64,000 bases of DNA from Bradyrhizobium huanghuaihaiense (GCF_007830635.1 NZ_VLLA01000005.1:310001-374000), one strand, 5' to 3'; positions 36,460-46,039 are shown, numbered from the stretch's first letter. Translations and numbers: made by a program. The notes: generated from the sequence alone by a model not told the origin.

Positions 36460-37533
36460 CTAAGCAGCGGCCTCCGCCGGCACGCGCGCACCGACGCGCG
36501 CGATCGCATCGCGGAGCACGTCGACACCTGCGCCCGGCTTCACACCCTGCTCGGCGAGATGGCGGCGGAACGCACGTGCGCCGGGAACGGCGTGGAACGC
36601 GCCGACGAAATGCCGCGTGATGGCGTGCAGCCGCGTCCCGCGCGCGAGCTGCTCCTCGATGTAGGGCATCATCGCCTCGAATGCGTCCTGCATGGTCACG
36701 TGCGGCGCAGGCGCGCCGAAGATCTCGGCATCGACTGAGAGCAGGCGCCACGGATCCTGATAAGCGGCGCGGCCGACCATCACGCCGTCGACATGCGCCA
36801 GATGCGCCTTCGTCTCGTCGATGCCCGGGACGCCGCCATTGATGATGACAGGCACATCAGGCATCGCGCGCTTGAGACGATAGACGCGATCGTAATCAAG
36901 CGGCGGGATGTCGCGGTTCTCCTTCGGCGACAATCCATTGAGCCAGGCTTTTCGGGCGTGCACGATCAGCGCGTCGCAGCCGGACGCAACCACCGCGCGC
37001 GCAAGCGTATCGAGTGCCAATTCAGGATCCTGATCATCGATGCCGATGCGGCATTTCACCGTGACGGGAACGGCAACCGCCCGCTTCATCGCATCGACGC
37101 ACCGCGCCACGAGCTCCGGCTCCGCCATCAGGCATGCGCCGAAGCGGCCGTCCTTCACGCGGTCGGACGGACAACCGACATTGAGGTTGATCTCGTCATA
37201 GCCGAAATCCTCGCCGATCCGCGCCGCCAGCGCGAGCTCGCGCGGATCCGACCCGCCGAGCTGAAGCGCCACCGGGTGCTCGATCGCATCGAACCCAAGC
37301 AGCCGTTCCCGGTCGCCGTGGATGACGGCGCCGGTCGTCAGCATCTCCGTATAGAGCAGCGCCCGTCGGGTGAGGTGACGGTGGAACACCCGGCAATGCC
37401 GGTCGGTCCAATCCATCATGGGCGCCACGGAGAACTTGAATCTTTGTAAATTCAACAGCTTGATCTTGATTTGCAGCTCGCGCAGTCCACGGTACCGCTT
37501 CCGAGCTATCCCGCTCAGGTCATTGCGATACAT
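36460..37533 (-). CDS. dusA: tRNA-dihydrouridine(20/20a) synthase DusA
   Basis: A 357-residue flavoenzyme reducing uridine 20/20a in tRNA D-loops with FMN and NADPH. Motifs: VAPMMDWTDRHCR (FMN barrel start), NLNVGCPSDRV with the catalytic cysteine, VKCRIGIDDQD, IVHARKAWLNGLSPKENR and VMVGRAAYQDPW. The DusA-specific LNGLSPKEN block separates it from DusB/C. The first about 30 residues are not family-like, so the true start may be an internal TTG; the longest ATG frame is reported. Confidence 0.93.
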   Translation of the reverse strand: MYRNDLSGIARKRYRGLRELQIKIKLLNLQRFKFSVAPMMDWTDRHCRVFHRHLTRRALLYTEMLTTGAVIHGDRERLLGFDAIEHPVALQLGGSDPRELALAARIGEDFGYDEINLNVGCPSDRVKDGRFGACLMAEPELVARCVDAMKRAVAVPVTVKCRIGIDDQDPELALDTLARAVVASGCDALIVHARKAWLNGLSPKENRDIPPLDYDRVYRLKRAMPDVPVIINGGVPGIDETKAHLAHVDGVMVGRAAYQDPWRLLSVDAEIFGAPAPHVTMQDAFEAMMPYIEEQLARGTRLHAITRHFVGAFHAVPGARAFRRHLAEQGVKPGAGVDVLRDAIARVGARVPAEAAA

Positions 37534-37683
37534 TCATTGCCCAAGCATGCACCACTTTCAACAGAAAGAATTTCGCTTCTTGGCAGGGAGAGCAAGCTGA
37601 CGCCTGAGGGCGCCGGGAAGAACCTTGGAGAGCCAGCATCGGCGAGAATGATCCGGCAGCTCAATAGGCCGTGAGCTATCGGC

Positions 37684-37840
37684 TCATATCATCTCCGAGA
37701 CGCGCGCTATGCGTCTTGCGAGATCGGCCGGCAGTTCCCACTGCTTTTCCGCTGGATCGTCGTAGCGCCCCCTGACGGAGCCCTTTGGTCGATCGAGCGC
37801 ATTTCGAAGCGCTGGTCCATCTATGGGAGAGCGGCCGGAC
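37684..37840 (-). other. Possible gene remnant downstream of the SolA-like gene
   Basis: In the 307-base gap between dusA and the SolA-like gene, a minus-strand frame ending at 37684 reads as protein-like (RGRYDDPAEKQWELPADLAR then RIARVSEMI and stop) but has no convincing start and no recognised family. It could be the 3' end of a decayed gene. The rest of the gap (37534-37683) shows nothing. Confidence 0.3.
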
Positions 37841-39007
37841 TTACTCAAAACGTGCGATCGCAAACGAAGTCAGATCGATATGGTTGCGCCCACCGGTCAA
37901 TCGTTCGGCAACCACAGCACCGATTCCGGCGGAGTGCTTGAAACCGTGGCCGGAACATGCCGAGACCACGAAAATGCGATCGTGACGCGGATGGTGATCA
38001 ATGATGAACCCACGATCGGGACGGACGGTGTAGAGACAGGCGGCCGCTTGAGCCACGCGCGGCGTCGCACCTGCCATCCGTCCCTGGACGTGCCTGCGGT
38101 ACATCTCGGCGGACTCTGCCGGATCGACCTCGCGGTTGATGGTATCAGCGGTCGTCCGCGTCTCATACTGTTCGGTCGCGACTTTGATGCAGCGATCGCC
38201 CGGCAGCGGTGGAAAGCCATAGAGATAGTCGACATCGGTCGCGCCATGCATCCAGATGAACACCGGCGCGTCAGGCCCGTAAGCGGCGGCATCGTCGAGT
38301 TCGTACCAGTGAAGAACCTGGCGATTGACGGTCAGCAGGCGATCGAACGGCGCTCCCAGCAAGGGCGCCGTCCAGCCACCGGCCGTCACCACAGCCTGCT
38401 GTGCCTCAATCGTTCCGCTTGAGGTCTCGACACGGACAATGCCGTGCTGGTCGACTGAAAGAACCTTAACGCCGGTACGGATTTGTGCGCCGAGTTGCGC
38501 GGCGCGGCTCAGTTGCGCCGAGATGCAGCGCTCCGGAAAAACATATCCGCCGCCAGGTTCATAGTAAGCCCTCTCGTTTCCTGCGAGGCCCAGGAATTGA
38601 GGGAACCTGCGTGCAACTTCCGTACCGTCGAGAATTTCGTGCTGGATGCCGAAATCGCGTGCGACCTCGACCGAGCGTGCGACGAAGTCCGGTTTGCCAT
38701 GGTGCGAGGTCGGTCCCGTGCCAGGCCCCATAACCAGAACGCCGCAATCATGCAGAAGCTTCTCTCCAGTATCCGCCTCGAGCTCACGCCAGATCCGGTG
38801 AGAGTTGAGGACGAGTGGAGCATAGACGCCACCCTCACCGACTGCCTGCCGCGTGATACGGGTTTCTCCGTGGCTCGACCCCATGCGGTGTGGGGGCACG
38901 AAACGATCGATTCCGATCGCATGCACGCCGCGCTTGGCCAACTGGTAAAGGATCGCACTGCCCATCGCGCCAAGACCTACGACAACGAAATCTGCTTGCT
39001 CGCTCAT
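37841..39007 (-). CDS. FAD-dependent amine oxidase, SolA/sarcosine oxidase-like
   Basis: A 388-residue flavoprotein. The FAD-binding GLGAMGSAILYQLAKRG starts near residue 11. The cysteine of CLYTVRPDRGFIID matches the covalent flavin attachment site of monomeric sarcosine oxidase and N-methyltryptophan oxidase, and the C-terminal SACSGHGFKHSAGIG motif also fits. It would oxidise an N-methyl or secondary amino acid, releasing H2O2. The ATG at 39007 begins the FAD motif region; the frame is open upstream. It is the last of seven co-oriented genes that include an amino-acid ABC transporter. Confidence 0.9.
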   Translation of the reverse strand: MSEQADFVVVGLGAMGSAILYQLAKRGVHAIGIDRFVPPHRMGSSHGETRITRQAVGEGGVYAPLVLNSHRIWRELEADTGEKLLHDCGVLVMGPGTGPTSHHGKPDFVARSVEVARDFGIQHEILDGTEVARRFPQFLGLAGNERAYYEPGGGYVFPERCISAQLSRAAQLGAQIRTGVKVLSVDQHGIVRVETSSGTIEAQQAVVTAGGWTAPLLGAPFDRLLTVNRQVLHWYELDDAAAYGPDAPVFIWMHGATDVDYLYGFPPLPGDRCIKVATEQYETRTTADTINREVDPAESAEMYRRHVQGRMAGATPRVAQAAACLYTVRPDRGFIIDHHPRHDRIFVVSACSGHGFKHSAGIGAVVAERLTGGRNHIDLTSFAIARFE

Positions 39008-39091
39008 GGCGTGCTCTCCGGGTTCGAGTCTAAAGTTCTGACCGATGTAGGGGCGCCGCGATCCGCGATCGACGGACACAAAAGGCTCAAA

Positions 39092-40408
39092 TCAGGCGAC
39101 CTTCTTCAACCGCTTGAATCGCTCGATCCGGAACGGAGCCGGATCGACGCAAGCCGTCGATCCGGTCACCAGGTCTGCCATCAACGCGCCGGCGCCCGGG
39201 CCGATACCGAACCCGTGACCGGAGAAACCTGTGGCGAGATAGAAGCCGGGAACGGAGCCGACCGGCGCCATGACCGGCACGGCATCCGGCGTAACGTCCA
39301 TCAAGCCGGCCCACACCTTTGTTATCTTGGCGTCGCCGAACGTCGGGAAAGCCTCGCGCAAATGGCGAACGCCGCCTCGAACGAATCGCCACGACGGATC
39401 GGGATCGAGAATGCGGACCTGTTCGAAAGGGGTAACTTCGTCGCTCCGCCAACTTCGCGCCATCGACAGCTCACGAAAAAACTGACCGCCGATGCGAAGT
39501 GTCAGCTCATTCCAGCTTTTGATGAGCGTCGGTGTATAATCGCAGAACAAACGGAAGCTGTCCGGCGTGATCGGCGCAATATTTGCGTTGCGCTGAGCGA
39601 CAGTGAACCCGCCGTCCAAACGGCGACGGAAAGCGAAGTTGCCCGCACCAACTGCGAAATCCGGAACGCCGTCGACGGAGGACAGGCGGACGACGCTGCC
39701 GAGGATCTTCAGGACCGGAAGATCGATGCCCATGTTGCCAGCGAACAAGCGCGACCAGGCTCCCCCCGCCAAAACCACGGAGGAGCAGCGGATCTCACCG
39801 CGCTCGGTCACACAGCCGCTCACCCGACCGGCCGATCGCTCGATGGAGCGAACCGCGCAATTGGTGAGGATGTGCGCGCCTTTGGCGGCCGCGGCCCGCG
39901 CCATCGCCGGGACTGCGATAAAGGGCTCCGCCTTGCCGTCGCTCGGCGTGTGCAATGCGGCGCGGAACGGCTTCGTCGCTCCGGGAATGAGCGTCTTCAG
40001 CGCCTCGCCGCTGACGAGGCGGGAATCGAGACCAAGCGGGGCGGCATGCTTCAGCCACTCCTCATGCATCGCGACGTCGGCATCGGTGTCGCAGAGGTAG
40101 GCGATGCCCGTCTGCCGAAAACCCGTTTCGCCGGCGATGCGTGCGTTCATGCCGCGCCAAAGCCGGAGACTCTCGATGGCAAGCGGCAACTCGGCCGGAT
40201 CGCGGCCCATCTGGCGCACCCAACCCCAGTTTCGCGACGACTGCTCCGCTCCGATCAATCCCTTTTCACACAAGGCCACGCTGACGCCGCGCTCAACCAG
40301 CGAAAGCGCGGTCGATACGCCGATGATGCCGCCGCCGATGACGACGACGTCCACCTTCGCCGGCAGCTCCTGCGGCGTGATGACGAGCTCGGGAATTATG
40401 CTGGACAA
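39092..40408 (-). CDS. FAD-dependent oxidoreductase, DadA/glycine oxidase-like
   Basis: A 438-residue flavoprotein with VVVIGGGIIGVSTALSLVERG as the FAD fold and GFYLATGFSGHGFGIGPGAG at the C-terminus, typical of D-amino-acid dehydrogenases and glycine oxidases. The frame is open to 40504, but the TTG at 40408 has an AAGGAGG ribosome site 5 bases upstream, the best in this cluster, and fits the family N-terminus, so TTG is chosen. It lies between two other FAD oxidoreductases in the same orientation, downstream of the ABC transporter genes, and probably handles a related imino or amino acid. Confidence 0.87.
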   Translation of the reverse strand: MSSIIPELVITPQELPAKVDVVVIGGGIIGVSTALSLVERGVSVALCEKGLIGAEQSSRNWGWVRQMGRDPAELPLAIESLRLWRGMNARIAGETGFRQTGIAYLCDTDADVAMHEEWLKHAAPLGLDSRLVSGEALKTLIPGATKPFRAALHTPSDGKAEPFIAVPAMARAAAAKGAHILTNCAVRSIERSAGRVSGCVTERGEIRCSSVVLAGGAWSRLFAGNMGIDLPVLKILGSVVRLSSVDGVPDFAVGAGNFAFRRRLDGGFTVAQRNANIAPITPDSFRLFCDYTPTLIKSWNELTLRIGGQFFRELSMARSWRSDEVTPFEQVRILDPDPSWRFVRGGVRHLREAFPTFGDAKITKVWAGLMDVTPDAVPVMAPVGSVPGFYLATGFSGHGFGIGPGAGALMADLVTGSTACVDPAPFRIERFKRLKKVA

Positions 40409-40504
40409 ATTGTCCTCCTTCAAGACGAGCGCTTGGAAAACCATACGGCTCGGGCGTTCGTTGCCGCACCATCCGGGCGGACCGGAATAGCGGGCAGCTC
40501 CCAT

Positions 40505-41821
40505 TCAGCCTCCCGGGCGATCGAGGAAATCGCGCAAGCGATACCAGCCGGCAAAGAGCGGCACGAACCACGGCTTGCCCGCATAGAACGGCACGGCGGT
40601 GAATTTGTCCCGATCAAAGGCTGACGGCATGTTCTGCTCGCCGAGAATTTTCCGCGCCGTCTGATAGCCGAGATAGGTCATCAGCGCGACGCCGTTGCCG
40701 TTGCAGCCGGCTGCGAAGTCCGTGCCATCACGGGCACCAAGATGCGCGAGCTTGTCGACCGTCATCGCCACACGCCCGCTCCACGCATGCGTGATCTTCA
40801 CGCCCGCAAGTTGCGGCCAGATGGTCAGCATGCGCATGTAGAGCCGCTTGGCGGCAAGCTTGTCCGGCCTGTCGAAGATGCCCGGGCGCGACCCGAACAG
40901 AAGCCGCGTGCCGTCGGGCGACGGCCTTGCATAGATCAGGTCACGGCGCGTGTCGGACACCATGCGCGCCTGCGGAATCAGCTCGGCGAGCAAATCGGCC
41001 GGCAGCGGCTCGGTGGCGATCTGATAGCTCTTGACCGGCACGATGCGGCTCGCGAGCCCCGGCGTTGTATCGGCGGCGGTGTAGCCGTTGGTGGCTGCAA
41101 CGACGTGCGCGGCCCGGATGCTGCCCCGCGCGGTCGGCACGATCTTCTCCTCGCCCGCTCCGTCCTGCACCATGCCCGCACGCGCATGCGAGCGCAGCAC
41201 GACGCCAGCGGCGCGCGCCCGGTCGCGCAGCGCCTTGTGATACTTGCCCGGGTGCAGACCGCCATATTGGTCGATCACCATGCCGCCATGGTAATAGTCC
41301 GAACCGATCGCAGCCCGCTGCTGCTCCCGATCGAGGAAGCGCACGGTGACGCCGGTCTTTTCCGCCAGAAGCGCGCCATGCCGCTTCAGGGTTGCGTAGT
41401 CAAGCGCGGCATGAGCGCCGAAAAAACGGCCGGTGAGCGCGAGACCGGCATCCAGCTTCTCCGTCTCGACCAGCATCTTCAGATAGTCGAAGCTCTCATT
41501 GCTTTCGCCGATCAGGCGCGAGAACAGCACGGGGTCGATCCCCTTGATCGCGCCGCTCACCACCAGCTTCTGACCGCTCGACACCATACCGCCCGACCGC
41601 GTCGAGGCGCCCTCCCCGATCCGGTCGCCGTCGATGACGACGACCGAGCGCCCGGCGCGCGCCAGATGAGTCGCCGCGTTCAGCCCCGCATAGCCCGAGC
41701 CAATGACCACGACGTCGGCGCGTTCCGGCAAGGGATCGAGATTGGTTTCCGGTTCGGCAGCCTCCCACCAATAGGGCGCCTCCTTGAAGTCCTTGGCATA
41801 GATATCGTCAAAACGGGGCAT
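40505..41821 (-). CDS. FAD-dependent oxidoreductase, gamma-glutamylputrescine oxidase (PuuB)-like
   Basis: A 438-residue flavoprotein starting MPRFDDIYAKDFKEAPYWWE, a PuuB-like lead-in, then VVVIGSGYAGLNAATHLARAG and GEGASTRSGGMVSSG, and a C-terminal GCNGNGVALMTYLG FAD motif. Family members oxidise the amino group of polyamine or amino-acid conjugates. It starts about 50 bases after the ABC ATPase stop, so it is likely in the same transcript as the transporter. Substrate is not certain. Confidence 0.9.
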   Translation of the reverse strand: MPRFDDIYAKDFKEAPYWWEAAEPETNLDPLPERADVVVIGSGYAGLNAATHLARAGRSVVVIDGDRIGEGASTRSGGMVSSGQKLVVSGAIKGIDPVLFSRLIGESNESFDYLKMLVETEKLDAGLALTGRFFGAHAALDYATLKRHGALLAEKTGVTVRFLDREQQRAAIGSDYYHGGMVIDQYGGLHPGKYHKALRDRARAAGVVLRSHARAGMVQDGAGEEKIVPTARGSIRAAHVVAATNGYTAADTTPGLASRIVPVKSYQIATEPLPADLLAELIPQARMVSDTRRDLIYARPSPDGTRLLFGSRPGIFDRPDKLAAKRLYMRMLTIWPQLAGVKITHAWSGRVAMTVDKLAHLGARDGTDFAAGCNGNGVALMTYLGYQTARKILGEQNMPSAFDRDKFTAVPFYAGKPWFVPLFAGWYRLRDFLDRPGG

Positions 41822-41872
41822 GATGGATCGAGCCTTTCCGGCTTGTCTTTCTTTGAACGTGGAACGGCGCGA

Positions 41873-42619
41873 TCAGAGAACCTGACCGAGGAATTCGCGC
41901 GTACGCGGATCTTGCGGATTGTCGAAGAGTTCTGCAGGCGGCGCGCTCTCCACGATCAGGCCATGATCGGTGAAGCAGACACGCTGCGAGACCTCCCGGG
42001 CGAACTTCATCTCGTGCGTCACGAGGATACAGGTGAGGCCTTCCTCCACCAGTTCGCGGATGGCGAAGAGCACGTCCTTCACCGTTTCAGGATCGAGCGC
42101 CGCCGTCACCTCGTCGAACAGGATCACCTCCGGCTGCATCGCGAGCGCGCGGGCGATCGCCACGCGCTGCTGCTGGCCGCCGGAGAGCTGACCCGGGTAG
42201 CTGTCCGCCTTCTCGGAGAGCCGCACCTTCTTCAGGAGCTTGCGGGCGCGCTCCTCGACTTCGGCGCGGTCGTGCCCGAGCACCTGGATGGGCGCCATCA
42301 TGATGTTTTGCAGCGCCGTACGATGCGGAAACAGGTTGTACTGCTGAAACACCATCGCCACCTGATGGCGCAACGACCGCATCGCCTTATCCGACTTCAA
42401 TTCGTGCACGCGATGCGTGCCGACGCGAATAAAGCCTTCGTCGATCGGAAATAGGCCGTTGATGCAGCGCAGGATGGTGGACTTTCCCGATCCGGAGGGG
42501 CCGATGATGCAGACGGCCTCGCCCTTCTGCACGAACATCGAAATGCCCTTGAGAACCTCGAAGTCGCCGAAGGACTTGCGGACGTTGTCGAGCTCGATCA
42601 GCGCTTCGATACGGCTCAA
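41873..42619 (-). CDS. Amino-acid ABC transporter ATP-binding protein
   Basis: A 248-residue GlnQ/HisP-type ATPase. Walker A is GPSGSGKST near 38-46, the signature is LSGGQQQR, Walker B is VILFDEVTAALDPE, and the switch histidine is in LVTHEM. It energises uptake by the two permeases encoded just upstream, overlapping the nearer one by 4 bases. Confidence 0.95.
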   Translation of the reverse strand: MSRIEALIELDNVRKSFGDFEVLKGISMFVQKGEAVCIIGPSGSGKSTILRCINGLFPIDEGFIRVGTHRVHELKSDKAMRSLRHQVAMVFQQYNLFPHRTALQNIMMAPIQVLGHDRAEVEERARKLLKKVRLSEKADSYPGQLSGGQQQRVAIARALAMQPEVILFDEVTAALDPETVKDVLFAIRELVEEGLTCILVTHEMKFAREVSQRVCFTDHGLIVESAPPAELFDNPQDPRTREFLGQVL

Positions 42620-43434
42620 AGGCTATCTCCCTTCACGGCACGTTCCAGCCGGCGCGCGATGGCTGCGATCGGATAGCAATAGGGGATGAACAGGAACAGA
42701 ATGGTCAGATAGAAATAGACGATCACCCGCTCGTTCTCCATGGCGAGCAGAGTGTTCAGGATCGTCAGGACGTCCTGGATTCCGGTGACCGTGGCAAGCG
42801 CGGTCGCGATCATCAAGGGCGCATAGAGATTCATCCAGCCAGGGATCATGCGCCGCATCGCCTGCTGCATGATCACGTGGCGATAGATCTGGAAAGTATT
42901 GTAGCCGAGTGAACGTGCCGCCTCCCATTGGCCGCTGTGAACGGATTGGACGGCGCCGCGGATCACCTCGGAAAAATTCGCCGCGGTCGGCAGCGCAAGG
43001 CCAATCACGGCTTTCACGAATGGTGGAAACGGAACGATCGTGCCGAAGATTCGCATCTCGAAGGGCAGGAAATAGAGCGTGGCAAAGAGCAGAACGAGCC
43101 AAGGTGAATTGCGCAGGAAATTCACCAACAGAAGATTCGGCACTCGGATCAATCCGACCCGCGCAAGCGTCCCAAGCCCCATGATCGTGCCGAGCGCGGT
43201 CGCCAGCGCCATGGAAGCGATCGAAAGGAGAATGTTGAGAACGAATCCGCCGGTGACCGGCCAACCGGTTGCTGAACCGGTCAGAAGCAGGGGAAGCCGC
43301 ACCAACACGCGGGTCCAGTAAGCCGAGCCACCCGTCGCAGCATCAACAGCAATCCAGACCACTACGCCAAGGGTGATCAGCAACTGAACGGCGCGCTTCT
43401 TGTCATCGTAGTGGAGCACAAACCCTGCCATCAA
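42616..43434 (-). CDS. Amino-acid ABC transporter permease
   Basis: A 272-residue HisM/GlnP-type permease with about five to six helices, the polar-amino-acid-permease segment FLRNSPWLVLLFATLYFLPF, and the EAA loop (RSLGYNTFQIYRHVIMQQAM). Its start overlaps the preceding permease gene by 4 bases and its end overlaps the ATPase gene by 4 bases. It forms the membrane channel together with the permease at 43431-44147. Confidence 0.93.
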   Translation of the reverse strand: MMAGFVLHYDDKKRAVQLLITLGVVVWIAVDAATGGSAYWTRVLVRLPLLLTGSATGWPVTGGFVLNILLSIASMALATALGTIMGLGTLARVGLIRVPNLLLVNFLRNSPWLVLLFATLYFLPFEMRIFGTIVPFPPFVKAVIGLALPTAANFSEVIRGAVQSVHSGQWEAARSLGYNTFQIYRHVIMQQAMRRMIPGWMNLYAPLMIATALATVTGIQDVLTILNTLLAMENERVIVYFYLTILFLFIPYCYPIAAIARRLERAVKGDSL

Positions 43435-44147
43435 AGCCCCCTTCCGTATCCCGGGAAGGCCATAAAGGCCTCGAGCCTCGCCATTGCGAGTGTGAGAATC
43501 GACACTAGCGCCACGTAGATGAGGAGCACGAGGATCATCACCTCCAGCGTGCGAAACGTGTCATTGTAGATCTGCCCGGCGTAGTACATCAGCTCCGGCA
43601 CGGTGATGACGGACGCCTGCGACGTCGTCTTGAAGAGATTGGTCAGGATGTTCGTCAGCCCCGGCAGGCAGATGCGGGTCGCGATCGGTGCCTCGATGCG
43701 CCAGAAGCGGGCCCACCGGCCGTACCCGAGTGACCGCGCCGCATCGACGATCGACCGCGGCATGGTTTCGATACCTGAGCGAAACGCTTCGATGGCCAGT
43801 GCCCCGCCGAAGAGACTGAGCGATATCGCAGCACAAGCAAAGGCGCTGAGCAGCGGCACTGACAGCCCGGTCGAAGGATCGGTCACCCTGAGACCGAGGG
43901 TCGAGAGCGTGAAATAGGCAAAGAGCATCTGTAGCAGCGGCGGCGTGTTGCGAAACACCTCGACGAACAGCTCGATCAGGGCATCAAGCCAGAATATCCG
44001 CAGGGTGAAGCCGAGAGCCCCGAGCATGCCGATGAGTATGGCGGCGCTGGACGAGAGCGCCGCCAGCTTCAGCGTGTTGACGACACCGATGAGCAGCCAT
44101 CGCTGGTACGCTGGATCCGCGAGCCAGGAATAGTCGAGACCTAACAA
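43431..44147 (-). CDS. Amino-acid ABC transporter permease
   Basis: A polar-amino-acid permease of about 238 residues with the FVEVFRNTPPLLQMLFAYFT motif and EAA loop (ARSLGYGRWARFWRIEAPIA). No ATG exists in the expected place: the frame is open to 44246 inside the binding-protein gene. The TTG at 44147, or a CTG overlapping the upstream stop at 44171, are the likeliest starts, so the 5' boundary is uncertain. It is coupled with the next permease by a 4-base overlap. Confidence 0.88.
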   Translation of the reverse strand: MLGLDYSWLADPAYQRWLLIGVVNTLKLAALSSSAAILIGMLGALGFTLRIFWLDALIELFVEVFRNTPPLLQMLFAYFTLSTLGLRVTDPSTGLSVPLLSAFACAAISLSLFGGALAIEAFRSGIETMPRSIVDAARSLGYGRWARFWRIEAPIATRICLPGLTNILTNLFKTTSQASVITVPELMYYAGQIYNDTFRTLEVMILVLLIYVALVSILTLAMARLEAFMAFPGYGRGL

Positions 44148-44167
44148 GGGCTGCGGCTCCGCGTCCG

Positions 44168-44998
44168 TCAGTTCTTCTTCGCCGCCGCAGCCTTTGCCCG
44201 CGCGGCAATATAGTCGGAGTGCGGCATGCCGAACTCGGTCTCCCACGCGATCAGTTTGCCCTCGGCTTCGGCCTTGTCGATGGCCTTGTCGACGGCTTCG
44301 CGGAACTCGGCATCGTCCTTGCGCAGGCCGCCCGCCATCGGCTGGAATTCATAGGGTGCAACGGCGATCTTGTAGCTCGCCCAATCGGGCTCCTTGAGCT
44401 TCTGCTGAAGCGTCATATCGTCGAAGACGAAGCCGATGCAACGATTGTCCTTCAGCGCGCGATAGGCTTCCGGCTGCGTCTTGAAGGCGACGAGAGTGAT
44501 CCCGAACTCCTCAGTCATCTTCTTGTTGTAGTAGGAGCCCTGAATGCCGCAGACCGACTTGCCTTTCAACTCTTCCCACTTGGAGATCGTCGACTCCTTG
44601 GCCATCAGCACCGATGGACCGGCGGCAGAAACATATTCCGTGGTGAAGTCGATGACCTTGGCGCGCTCGGTCGTCACGCCAAGTGTGGCGAAGATCGCAT
44701 CGATACGGCCGGCAGTCAGGAAATCGATGCGATTGGCAGCGATGACCGGCACGAGTTCGATCTTGTCCTCCGAGCCGAGAAGCTCCTTGGCAACGTACTT
44801 GGCCAGCGAGACCTCAAAGCCGACGACTTCGCCCTTGTCGTTCAAATAGCCGTAGGGCACGTAGTCATTCTTCACGCCGACGATCAGCTTGCCGCGTGCC
44901 TTGACGTTATCGAGCGTCCCCGCCAGCGCGGCGCCAGCCACGAAGAAGGTCGCGAGCGCGAGGGCAGAAGCGCCCATCATTCTCTTGAAGCCTGCCAT
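44168..44998 (-). CDS. Amino-acid ABC transporter substrate-binding protein
   Basis: A 276-residue family 3 periplasmic receptor with a signal peptide (about 1-26, ending AALAG). The mature part has GKLIVGVKNDYVPYGYLNDK, GEVVGFEVSLAKYVAKEL, and AGRIDAIFATLGVTTERAKV, in which the arginine and aspartate contact the ligand's alpha-amino and carboxylate groups. It heads the seven-gene transport and oxidation cluster and is divergent from the IclR gene. Confidence 0.94.
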   Translation of the reverse strand: MAGFKRMMGASALALATFFVAGAALAGTLDNVKARGKLIVGVKNDYVPYGYLNDKGEVVGFEVSLAKYVAKELLGSEDKIELVPVIAANRIDFLTAGRIDAIFATLGVTTERAKVIDFTTEYVSAAGPSVLMAKESTISKWEELKGKSVCGIQGSYYNKKMTEEFGITLVAFKTQPEAYRALKDNRCIGFVFDDMTLQQKLKEPDWASYKIAVAPYEFQPMAGGLRKDDAEFREAVDKAIDKAEAEGKLIAWETEFGMPHSDYIAARAKAAAAKKN

Positions 44999-45195
44999 CC
45001 TGTTCCCCTGGATAAATCAGGGCCTTCGGGCGCTGTTGCCGCAACGCCGCGTTAGCCGTCAACTTTGTTCAATGCAGAAATCAGGCCGCTCGAAAAATGT
45101 GCACCTCCGCTGAGCGACCTAATTTTCATCATTGGAGGCTGATCTCTCTCATTAGACAAGTTGCCAACGGCAGTTTTTTCATAATATGAGATTTT

Positions 45196-45966
45196 ATGTC
45201 GCCGACCGCCCAGCCATCTTCTAGTGGAGCCCAGCTGCTCGACCGGACTGTCGTCCTGCTGGACCTCGTCGCCGATGGCGGCGTCGACGGCCTGTCGCTG
45301 AAGGAATTAGCGGCGCGCTCCGGGCTCAACACCGCCACCTGTCACCGCATCCTCAACACGCTGGTCGGCCACAAGCTGCTCGCGCGCGACGACAAGAAAC
45401 GGCGCTACCGGCTGGGTGCGCGCATGGCGATCTACGGCGTGCGCGCGGCCCGCGGTCCCGGAATCATCAGCCGCTGCGAAGTCGCGCTGACCCGGCTCAG
45501 GCGGCGCACCGGTGACACGACCCATCTTATGGCCCGCTTCAACCACGATTCAGTCTGCCTCGACCGGCGCGACGGCGAATGCATCGTGCCGACGCTGACG
45601 GGATCGATCGGCGGCTTCGTGCCCCTCGGCGTCGGCCCCGGCTCGATCGCGATGCTCGCATTCCTCGACGAAGATGAGCAGGATTACATCATCCGCGCCA
45701 ATCTGGGGCGCTACGCATCCTATCGTAACCTCACCAAGGACAAGGTTCGGCAGTTGATCGCCGATACCCGCCGGCGGGGCTACGCGGTGGATATGGGCGA
45801 GCTCATTCCAGGCATTGCCGGCGTCGGCATGCCGATCATGACGCCTGGAGAAAAGCCGGGCGCAGCGCTCAGCTTCACGCTGCTCTGCGCCAAGGTCGGG
45901 CCCGGCGTCATCGAACGCTATGGCGCCCTCCTCGAGGAAGAGATCAACGCCATCATTGGTCAGTAA
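45196..45966 (+). CDS. IclR-family transcriptional regulator
   Basis: A 256-residue regulator with an N-terminal winged helix (LLDLVADGGVDGLSLKELAA then RSGLNTATCHRILNTL) and a C-terminal GAF-like effector domain (GYAVDMGELIPGIAGVGMPI). It is divergent from the amino-acid ABC transporter and FAD oxidoreductase cluster and very likely controls it, either as a repressor relieved by the substrate or as an activator. A hairpin terminator follows at 46040. Confidence 0.93.
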   Translation: MSPTAQPSSSGAQLLDRTVVLLDLVADGGVDGLSLKELAARSGLNTATCHRILNTLVGHKLLARDDKKRRYRLGARMAIYGVRAARGPGIISRCEVALTRLRRRTGDTTHLMARFNHDSVCLDRRDGECIVPTLTGSIGGFVPLGVGPGSIAMLAFLDEDEQDYIIRANLGRYASYRNLTKDKVRQLIADTRRRGYAVDMGELIPGIAGVGMPIMTPGEKPGAALSFTLLCAKVGPGVIERYGALLEEEINAIIGQ

Positions 45967-46039
45967 GACGGATTGGGTACACGCGGCAGCAACGGGCGAG
46001 TCTCGTTCACATAGTGATGATGCGCGGCCGTGGCCCGGT

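Noticed and set aside
38483..40624. 713-residue plus-strand frame opposite the two FAD oxidoreductases
   Set aside because: Long only because of high GC; no motifs, while the minus strand holds two complete flavoprotein genes with FAD motifs.
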